Under the pieces are notes generated by a model. That model had not been told where the DNA came from. It worked only from the letters and a program-made list of their open reading frames with translations, and did no database searches. This document shows positions 1 through 7,748 of a stretch of DNA of 39,610 nt, piece by piece. Both the position numbers and the translations under genes were made by a program. The first letter of the stretch is position 1. The number at the start of each line of letters is the position of its first letter. Origin of the DNA: Pigoraptor vietnamica (lineage: Eukaryota; Opisthokonta; Filasterea); contig CALSCQ010001315.1 of assembly GCA_943704525.1 (NCBI GenBank), forward strand, positions 1-39,610, in the 5' to 3' direction.

Positions 1-19
1 CCTCCCCCCCCCTCGCCAG

Positions 20-744
20 ACCCGTCGATTTGCGACGACGTGATTGAGCTGATCTGCGGCAAGCACAAGGGCGCCTTCAACGACAGCCGCATGAGCGTGA
101 TGGCCGGCCACGAGCCCGGCGGTACCAGGTGCGCAGTGCTCTGCGTCCCACACTCGCGTTGCACTCGTGCGTGTTATGACCGCGTGTGCTGAGGCTGGGT
201 TTCTCTGTCGCGCAGCGTGCAGAACATGGACCACTGGGCGCAGGGCGTCCGTTCCAAGACGTTCAGCTTCTACGACTACGGGCTGGCGGGCAACCTGCTC
301 AAGTACGGGCAGATGTCGCCGCCAAAGTACGACCTCGGCAAGATCAGGTGGGCAACGGCAGGCGCTGGTGGCTGTTGTGGAGACACCGTGTGGCTGCGGC
401 AAAGACACACCGATCTCATCTCCGCAAAGGCCCCCCCCTGTGCTACTTTGTCGACTGAATGCTTTCGCCCTATTTGCGTGGGGCTGCTGCAATGTCTGGG
501 CGTGGTCTCCTCATCGTCCATCGATCCTCGCCGCAGCCCCGACCTTCCGATTGCGCTGTTCAGCGGCGGCCAGGACGTGCTCGCCGACCCCACGGACGTG
601 CAGCTGCTGATCCAGGCGCTGCCTTCGCCGCCGGTGCTGGCCATGGAACTGCCGGACTACGCGCACCTTGACTTTGTGTGGGACGTCAACGCCCGCGTGG
701 ACATGTACCCGCAGCTGCTCGCCGTGCTGGATGAGTACAAGTGA
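20..744 (+). CDS. Acid lipase (lysosomal/gastric lipase family), C-terminal part
   Basis: Three exons (20-128, 216-347, 537-744) encode the C-terminal ~148 residues of an alpha/beta-hydrolase of the lysosomal acid/gastric lipase family, enzymes that split triacylglycerols and cholesteryl esters in lysosomes or outside the cell. Seen: the family segment GGTSVQNMDHWAQ, then LPIALFSGGQDVLADP carrying the acid residue of the triad, and DYAHLDFVW carrying the catalytic histidine. The nucleophile serine (GHSQG type) lies upstream of the window, so the gene is cut by the window edge. Position 20 follows a CCAG acceptor that probably opens this exon. Splice phases agree (2, 2, then stop TGA at 742-744). 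The family identity is firm; the exact substrate is inferred. Confidence 0.88.
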
Positions 745-913
745 GGCTTCATGCGGTGTGTTGAGCGTGTGTATGGCGACGGGACTATGGGGCCGTGCAG
801 CCAAATACATGGGATGGAAATGTATGGATAAGAAATGTGGCACGCTTTGGACGCAACGCAACGCAACGGCAAATGTGTGGCAGAGGAGAGGGCTCAATTC
901 AGGCCCGCAGCCC

Positions 914-2728
914 TCAGTTTCCGGACGCGTTCTCCTTGTTGTCGCCCTCGATGTGCGCACGCAGGAAGGGGTGCACTGAGATGAGCTGCGTTTGGTCCAG
1001 GACGCTTCGTTGAGATCCCTTTGCCGAGCGAAACAACACGTCACATGGCTCGCAACCTGCGCGCGGGGGCGTGGACACACAACACAATCGCACATAGGCG
1101 TACCGAGTTGAGCAGCTCGCGGCGCTGGCGGTCCGAGTACTTGGGGTTGGCGCGAATGCCGGCGACGAGCTTGACCAGCTCACCGCGAGTCGTCTCTTCG
1201 GCCTCGCGCGCGTACGTGGCCGTGTCGACCTGTCGCGCCCGCATGCCGGCATTGATGGCACGCACCTGCGTGGGATGGTGAAGGGGCGCGTGTGAGTAGG
1301 CGGTCCACGCAATGCAAGGCAAGCAGAACAGCGCTCCATAGTCCCACCTCTCCCCGCCGCACGGCCTCCGCCTGCTTCTCAAGGTGCGCCGGGATCTGCG
1401 CGGAAATGATGTTAGCGCAATAATGGACACCCACAGACAATCGGCAATGCACGCCACACACTCCCCCACTATCCCCTGCGCCTCTTCCCTCTCGATGCCC
1501 TCCATTCGCGTGGTACAGAAATAGCTGACAGCAGAAGTATCTCCCGCGGCCATCCACCTTGAACACGTCCTCGTGGCGCTCAATCATGATGTGCAACAGC
1601 TGCGCAATCCGCCGCTCCCGCTCGGCGTAGTCAATGCCCTCGGGCGCCGCGGTGGCACCGGGCGTGGCCGGCACGTGACTCGCGGGCGTCGATGCACCCG
1701 CCGAAATGGGGATGGGCGCACTCGTCGCGCGCACGGGTGTCGACGGGCACGACGCGGGGGCGGGTGCGCTGGCGTCCGACTGCAGGAGGTTGGGCGCCCA
1801 GCACTTCGCAATGTTCTCCGCGGTCATGAGGCTCTTGTCGCCGCGCGACGCACACGCGTTGAGAAAAGCGAGCAACTGTCGCAAGGCCGCCGCGCGGGGC
1901 TCCGCAAGGAACTTGCAAACAAGGATGGACACGGCGGCGAGCTTGGCCGTGTCGTCCTTTCCGGAGCCTGCGGCGGACGTCGTGTGAGAAAACACACGTT
2001 GATGCCGAAGCACACTCGACATGAGACAGGGGATCGAGAGTGTGGTGCCCCACAAGCACTCACAGGCTGCTGCGTAGAAGAAGTCCTGCAAGCGCCCCAT
2101 AAGGAGCGGCTCGGGAAGCTCGCGGAAATAGCGCTTCAGGACGGTGGCTGCGTCGTGCACGTTGATCCCCGACGGAATGGCCTCGCGAAGGCGCGCGTCG
2201 TCCTCAAACAGAAAGTCCTCCGCAGTGTCGAGGAGGGCACGCAGGGCGTCCGCGCGCGATGACGAGCCCGCAAGGCGAAAGAGGCCCTCGGTATCCGCGC
2301 CTGCGGAGCGAGAATGACGTCAATGCCGACACTGACCGCATCTGACAGTCCACTTCCAGCCACGCCGAACACCGCCGACTCACGTTGAAGGATGTATGCC
2401 ATGAGGGCGAGGATGTTTGCGGGGAGTCCGTCCTGCGCACAGGTTTCGAGGGACTGCCCGAAAATGCGCCGCGGCCGCCCTGCACGCACGCCCGCAGCCC
2501 TGTGAGCGGTAAAGCAGCGGGTGACAACAATGGCCACTGCGATCACGGCCGCAACGCACCCTTCTCCGCAAAACCGAGGTTGTTGAAGAGCGTGGTGAGC
2601 ACGGAGCCGCGGCGCTGCTCGGTGGACTCGGGCATGAGGCCCTCCACGCAGCCGACGTCGAGTATCTCGGTCAGCTGCGCACGGAAAAAGTCCTGCTCGC
2701 GCGCGGCGGGGTCGTCGGGGGACGACAT
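914..2728 (-). CDS. RhoGAP-domain protein
   Basis: Predicted exons from the start: 2728-2560, 2479-2384, 2300-2064, 1967-1558, 1395-1348, 1265-1104 and about 1018-914, giving ~408 residues. The RhoGAP domain (roughly residues 65-230) accelerates GTP hydrolysis by Rho/Rac/Cdc42 GTPases. Seen: FGQSLETCAQDGLP, then TEGLFRLAGS with the arginine finger, the helix VLKRYFRELPEPLL, and MTAENIAKCWAPNLL with the conserved asparagine. After the domain come a Pro/Ala/Ser linker and charged helical segments; no second known domain is visible. Phases agree through exon 6. The last acceptor is uncertain: the phase-compatible site is an AAG (at 1018), so the final ~35 residues are tentative. The start is the first Met of the frame that leads into the domain. 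Confidence 0.88.
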
Positions 2729-3145
2729 TCTCTCCCTCTTTTTGTATGTCTGCCCTGCTGAGCTACAGTCGAGACGCAATTATGTCCTGGGCTGTGGAGG
2801 CTTTGGGTTTCTTGTCCGAGTTTCTCTAAATTCAGCCCGATTCAAAATTTGAATGCCCAGCGACGGTAACCGCTCGAAATAAATTTCGAGATCTCGCTAA
2901 CTAGATCAAGCCAGAGACCGGGAGGCAGGGGTACAGATTAGTACCCCTGACCGGGAGGAGCAGAGGCTCTAACCTCTGGTGAGGAGTAGAGAGAGGCCCT
3001 GCGTCACAGACAGAAGTACCCTGCGCCTAAGGCACGCCTGCCCCTACAACAAGCTTCAGAGAGCGGTTATTCTGTGAGCAACCCCCTGCCTTAAAGCTTT
3101 CTGAGCACACTAACCACCTCACGGCTCCTTAGAGGGAATGCAGAT
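2729..3145. other. Intergenic spacer rich in short inverted repeats
   Basis: No coding signal is visible between the RhoGAP start and the stop of the EF-hand gene. The stretch holds a series of perfect short inverted repeats: CTCGAAAT/ATTTCGAG (2873-2890), the palindrome CGAGATCTCG (2887-2896), AGGGGTAC/GTACCCCT with a 6-nt loop (2927-2948) and CAGAGG/CCTCTG with a 6-nt loop (2961-2978). It may be a structured RNA, a small mobile element or promoter elements of the RhoGAP gene. Confidence 0.6.
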
Positions 3146-3882
3146 TTAAAAGTCGTCCTCCACAGGGAGAGCATGCGCCCCCTCGCGGCCCGCCCCACTG
3201 TGCGCGGGTTCCTGCAGCGACTGGAAAAACTCTTCCTTCGAGACAAGCTGGTCGTTGTTCTTGTCCACAATGTCAAACACCTGCCGAGTGCGGCAGTTCA
3301 GCACACGCGAACACGCGATGCAGTGCTGCAGTGCTAGCTTAAGGTTTCACCTGCTGGACCATGCTATGGATCTCGCCAGAGTCGTGATCGCTCGCACCGC
3401 CATCGCCGCCGAGCTCATGACGGTACATGGCCTCAAGCTCGCTCTGGTCAAGATAGCCGTCGTTGTTGAAGTCCTGTGGGAGTGCACAGCCAATGTGCGG
3501 GTCAGCGTCAAGAGTCGCTAAATAGGATTGCGCTGATAACATGCGATCTCAGTCCACAGTAAGACACTCACGTGCATCGTGAAGAAGGCGTCGGGATCAA
3601 AGTCGTCTTCGGCCATGCCATGACCCTCCTCCATGTGCCTGGCACGCAACAGCACTTGACGTTAGCCCACAGCAACAGGTGACAAAACGGCCCACAATTG
3701 CATATGACTTGCGCGAACGTGTGGAAAAAGCGCGCATGTGAGCAGCGGTGCAGATACACATTTGAGGGAGGGTGAACATGCGCTTGCGTTTCAGATCGCT
3801 TGTGTGTTGCAAGCGCAGCAATCGCGACAAATACGTTACGCACTGCTTCATGAACTCGTCAATGTCAAGATCGTCCATATCA

Positions 3883-3925
<43 letters not shown>

Positions 3926-4079
3926 CGTGCGAGTGCGAGTGTGAGTGCGAGTGACCCCCGTGCGAGTGGGAGTGAGAGTGCCCCCCGTGTGAGTGCGAGT
4001 GCGAGTGCGCGGCGTGCGCAGCAGCGGCTAACAGGAGAACGGCGACGGCCGCGGCCAGCGCAAGCGTCGCAGTACGCAT
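3146..4079 (-). CDS. Secreted His/Asp-rich EF-hand protein (nucleobindin/MCFD2-like)
   Basis: Four exons (4079-3844, 3638-3572, 3473-3351, 3280-3146) with agreeing phases give 186 residues. The first 22 residues are a hydrophobic signal peptide (LALAAAVAVLLLAAAAHA). Next come repeated HSHSH(S)HGG units and a run of HD dipeptides, a likely metal-binding low-complexity tract. Then come two EF-hands: DFNNDGYLDQSELEAMY and DKNNDQLVSKEEFF, both with complete calcium-loop acidic positions. The segment leading into the first hand (DPDAFFTMHDFNNDG) resembles nucleobindin and MCFD2. The role is inferred as a calcium sensor or buffer of the secretory pathway. An upstream Met in the same frame (4136) was not used because the start at 4079 puts the signal peptide at the N-terminus. 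The protein lacks a KDEL-type ending (it ends VEDDF). Confidence 0.85.
3877..4014 (-). repeat. Coding repeat for (HS)n and (HD)n dipeptides
   Basis: Within the EF-hand gene, tandem 6-nt units (GTGGTC and GAGTGC/GAGTGG on the + strand) encode alternating His-Asp and His-Ser pairs. Being a short-unit repeat, it is likely to vary in length between strains, in steps that keep the frame. Confidence 0.85.
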
Positions 4080-4351
4080 TCTCTCGTTTGCGAGGGAACA
4101 GAGGAGAGTAAATGTGTCGCTGCTGCGTGCGCGCATCCTTTCATAATGTGCCCCGCGTACGTGGCCTCTGAGCAGCTGTGGGTCGAACTGAGCCGAGGCG
4201 ATTAAACTAGGAAGTCCCGTAAAATGCAGTAAATAGGTGTCGTTTCAAATTAGCAGCGCCGCACCACCAAACTAAGCAATAACAACGGCAACAACGCAGA
4301 GAAGGCGATTAGATTAGCCATTCGTTCCCTCTCTCTGTGTCAGGCGAGAGA
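4080..4351. promoter_or_regulatory. Divergent promoter region, EF-hand gene / LIN7
   Basis: These 272 bp separate two start codons facing away from each other and must hold both promoters and both 5' UTRs. Composition shifts to A-rich CAA-type sequence between 4260 and 4310. I see no clear TATA box or other named motif. Confidence 0.55.
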
Positions 4352-5306
4352 ATGGCTGACGTGGCGCGCGCGGCCGAACTGCTGTCTGCGCTGGGTCCGA
4401 AGGCGGCGCGGCGGGAACCCTTTGAGGCTGCTGCGGCGCTGCTGACGAGCCCCTACTTTGCCGCCATTCTCGAGGTTCGTTCTCCTCCTTCACTTCTCTG
4501 CACAGTATGGGGACCTGGGTCTTCTGTATGGCAGCGGAAAGGCGCTTGGGAGAATGCATGGGCGGCCTTGCTCATGCGTCCCGTGTGTGTCCCACAGGCA
4601 CTGAAGCAGGCGGGCGTCGATGGCGCAACAGCCGCGCCGCGTGCCTCCGCGCCCACTGCGGCTGTCGTAACACCGGCGGTCGCTGCTGCTGCTGCGCCTG
4701 CGCCTGCGCCTGTGGTTGCGGCTTCCGCGGCCGCTGCCCCGACACCTGCGGCGCCCGCGGCGCAGCCTGCACCACCAGCAACAAACGGCGCTGCCGCAGC
4801 ACCGGCAGAGGACATTCGCGTGGTCGAGATCCCCAAAGGTCCCTCCGGCCTCGGATTCAATGTTATGGGCGGCGCCGAGCAGCAGTCGCCGGTGTATATT
4901 AGCCGCATCATCGAGGGCGGCGTGGCAGCCAAGAGCGGGCTGTTGAAGCGCGGCGACGCCCTGCTGGCCGTCAACGGCGAGTCGGTGGAGGGCGCGTCGC
5001 ACGAGCGCGCTGTGCAGCTTCTCAAGGCGGCCGTGGGCTCTGTCAAGCTCACGGTGCGCTTTTGCCTTCCCGGTGGGTGCACTCGACTGGCTGTGTGCGA
5101 ATTGCGCGTGTCAGCGTTGGAGAGGCTGTGGGGCGGTGCGCGTGGGCTGGTTGGGGAGGCCGTTGGAGTGGCAATGGCAGGTGGCAGCGAATGGCGGTGC
5201 GGTGTGGCTAAAGCGCCGAATGTTCCCCCGCGCGTGCGCAGATCTCGAAAGACTGGAGCAGCAGTATGTGTCGCGGAACGCCACTGCCGCACCGCCAAAA
5301 AAGTAG
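4352..5306 (+). CDS. LIN7: LIN7/Veli scaffold protein (L27 + PDZ)
   Basis: Three exons (4352-4474, 4598-5072, 5242-5306) encode 220 residues. LIN7 is a small polarity adaptor: its L27 domain binds CASK/MPP-type MAGUKs and its PDZ domain binds C-termini of membrane proteins. Seen: an N-terminal L27-like helix pair ([13 protein letters not shown], then SPYFAAILE; residues 1-41); an Ala/Pro-rich linker (about 42-111); and a PDZ domain (about 113-197) with the carboxylate loop GLGF in GLGFNVMGG, then [14 protein letters not shown] and [17 protein letters not shown]. These match animal LIN7 nearly motif by motif. The C-terminal tail ([13 protein letters not shown]) matches the family's short helical tail. 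The Ala/Pro linker is longer than in animals. Start: Met 4352 directly begins the L27 sequence. Confidence 0.93.
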
Positions 5307-5340
5307 CGACCCTAATATACATTACGTTTCTTTATACAAA

Positions 5341-7283
5341 TCACACGCGTGGCCTCGTGACGGCATACTGCGTGTTGTACACGTGCACCGCCTCCACCGC
5401 TGCCGGGCGCGCCGTGCCCCCCAATCCCTGCGGTAGCCGGACGTTCGTGCGTCCGTTGACGACAAACAGCGGGTTCTCGTGCGCGATGACCTCCTCGCTG
5501 ACGGAAATGCCGTCGAGGTACTGCTTGAGGAGTCCCCGCAACCGCGCATTCTCCGCCCCCAGCTCGTCCCGGTCGCGCTCGAGTGCGAGGCGGTCGAGAA
5601 GCACCTTGTTGTAACGCTTCCAGAACTGATCGAGCGCGCCGTGCTCCGTAATGGGCTTCCCGTCGTCCCCGTACACAATCGACGTCGACGGCTCGCAACT
5701 CGGCGGCTCGATCGGCTGCAGGGCGGCGGGTGCGGGCGCCTTGCCCTTGTCCTCTCCCTCCGCCACATTGCCCGACGAGCCCTCGGCAGCCGTCGCAGGG
5801 GCAGGTGCGCCCTCGCCCTCGGCCGCAGCGGCAGCGTCGTTGTCGGTGACTGTCGCGGCGTAAAACGGGAGGACCTTCTCCTGCTCCGTCTCGAGTTTCC
5901 TGTTCATCTCGGCAAGCTTGAGCATGCGCTCGGCGTCCGAGAGCCGCTGCTTGAGGGCCTTGATGGCGGCGTTCGACGCAATCGTCAGCCGCGTGAGCCG
6001 CCCGCGCTCAGAGTCGCGGTACGTGTTCATGCGCGCCTTGAGGTCCTGGAAGTGCGTCGCGATCGCGTCCTTCTCGTCCTTGAGCGCGCGGTTGCGCTCC
6101 TCGCACTCGGTCGCGTTGCTGGCCATGCGCTGCTTGATGTACGCGACGCTCTCCTGGATGCGCTGCAGCCGCTTCATCTGCTGCTCGATCGTCTTGGCGC
6201 TCCGCATGTCCTTCTCCTTGAGCGTCTCAAACGCGTGCTTCCGCTCCTCCGTGTTCGCGTTGTAGTTGTTGAGCGCGTTCTGAAACTGCCGCCAGAGGTC
6301 CTCCACCGTGCCCTCGAGCTGGATGCGCAGCGCGTGCTTCTCCTCGAGGTTCTTGTTCTTGACCTCGTCCCGCACAGACTGGAAGTCGTGCCGCGCCTCC
6401 GCCTCCTGCTCGTTAAACTCGTGCTCCATCGCATACATAATGTCGGCGAGGTTCTGCCGCTCTTCCCGGTGCTGCGCCACAATCATCTCCCTGCACGCAA
6501 AACACGGCAACGGATGAGCGACGCACAGGCAATATTCGCGCGACTGCATCGCAACTTCCCCCGCTGAAGAAAAAAGAAAACAGACACAACGGCAGCACAC
6601 GCACCGCTCGCGGTTAAACTCGCTCTTGATCGTCTCGAGCTCCTCCAAAAACTCCGCCTCGAGGTCGCGCAGCCGCGACTCCTGCAGGCCCACGACGTGG
6701 TCGACGTTCTGCATGTGGCTGTGGAGGGCCATCTGATACTGCTCCTCGGCCTCCTCGAGGTCGCGCGCGAGCGACTTGATGATCGCATCCTTGCGGTCCA
6801 CCTCGCGCTCAAACGTCTGAATGAGAATCTCAATGTCCTTCTTCAAGTCCTGCGCCTTGGCTGCGTCGCGGTGCGGCATGCAAAGCGTGAGCATATTTTC
6901 ATAAGAGTGACACGCTCAAAAGCACGACGTGCGTGCACACAGAAACGAAAACATTCACAGCAAGCGCACTCACCAACGCGCATAATATCACGCCAGTGAT
7001 TTTGTATCTTGAGGCTGTTGATGCGGCTGTTCTTCTCTTCCGCCGCCAATTTCTCCTGCGAAACAGAGCAACACGGCAATCGTCAATAAGGGTACAACAT
7101 ACAACCTCAGCACGCCACCCCATCGGACCGAGTCGCACAGCAGCGCACCTTGAGGTATTGCCGCGTGAGCTCCTCCTTGCGCTTGCGGTCCTCCTCGCGA
7201 CGCAGCGCCTGCTGTTCGTTGAGCAGCGCGCGCTCCTCGTCCGTGAGGCGCTCCTTGGCCTTCTTCTTCTTGCCCTTCGCCAT
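5341..7283 (-). CDS. DRC2: Dynein regulatory complex subunit 2 (CCDC65)
   Basis: Four exons (7283-7149, 7055-6974, 6860-6605, 6490-5341) encode 540 residues. DRC2 is a coiled-coil subunit of the nexin-dynein regulatory complex on doublet microtubules of motile cilia, acting with DRC1 and DRC4. Seen: the Lys-rich start ([17 protein letters not shown]) and family segments [66 protein letters not shown] and [17 protein letters not shown], ending in [14 protein letters not shown]. Nearly the whole protein is coiled coil. An insert rich in Ala/Pro/Gly/Glu (about residues 395-430) interrupts it and makes the protein longer than the ~480-residue animal form. Its stop lies 34 bp from the LIN7 stop (convergent). 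An RFX-type X-box lies upstream of its start. Confidence 0.96.
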
Positions 7284-7448
7284 CTTCGCACTTCACGCGC
7301 GCGCGCGCAACAGAGCAGGAGAGGGTGATGCGGCGCCTCTTCGCGGCTTCAAGGGGAAGAAGTGCGAAAGAAGGGTCTGTCTAAACTGAAGAGAAAAGGG
7401 CGATTTCTCATTGCTTTCAACGCACACTGAGAGCGAGCTAAAATCGGC

Positions 7449-7463
7449 GTTGTCCATGGCAAC
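7449..7463. promoter_or_regulatory. X-box (RFX-binding site) upstream of DRC2
   Basis: GTTGTCCATGGCAAC fits the X-box consensus RYYNYY-N(1-3)-RRNRAC at every position (GTTGTC, CAT, GGCAAC). It lies 166 bp upstream of the DRC2 start codon. RFX factors bind such sites to switch on ciliary genes in animals, and RFX genes also exist in choanoflagellates. DRC2 is a ciliary gene, so the pairing is what that model predicts. Binding itself is inferred. Confidence 0.72.
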
Positions 7464-7472
7464 CAGCACTGT

Positions 7473-7509
7473 CACGTGCTTTTCACGTGAAGTTACGTGA
7501 CATCACGTG
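7473..7509. promoter_or_regulatory. Cluster of CACGTG/ACGTGA motifs
   Basis: Within 37 bp there are three CACGTG palindromes (7473-7478, 7484-7489, 7504-7509) and one TACGTGA (7494-7500), roughly one per helical turn. CACGTG is the classic E-box for bHLH factors such as the MYC/MAX/USF class. The regular spacing next to an X-box suggests a composite control element shared by DRC2 and the divergent PGAP6-like gene. Confidence 0.62.
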
Positions 7510-7748
7510 ATGTTACGACTTTGCTCGGGCGGGTTCGGCTGTGTGTGGGCCTTCGACATACTTTGGCTATTTCGGGCGACTGCCGCACACACACAACAGC
7601 CGTCGCTGTCACGGCAAGGCACACGAGGGGCTTCGCAACTTGTTGCTGTGTGTGTGTTGTGTACATTCTCGTGTGTGTGAAGCACTATCATTTCGCCTGC
7701 GGTTGGTCAGCCACAGTAAGTGCTTCTGCGTGGCGGGATTACACAGCC

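Larger units (their letters stand above)
7284..7748. promoter_or_regulatory. Divergent promoter region, DRC2 / PGAP6-like gene
   Basis: These 465 bp lie between two start codons facing apart. The DRC2-proximal half holds an exact X-box match and a cluster of CACGTG/ACGTGA motifs (listed separately). The half next to the PGAP6-like gene is rich in TGTG dinucleotides. Confidence 0.7.

Noticed and set aside
2911-2980. Possible tRNA because of the stem-loops
   Set aside because: No acceptor stem, anticodon loops are 6 nt rather than 7, and no B-box (GGTTCGANTCC).
5479-6567. Long plus-strand open frame (362 codons), Leu/Arg/Val-rich
   Set aside because: It is the antisense shadow of the DRC2 last exon, whose sense translation matches the family throughout.
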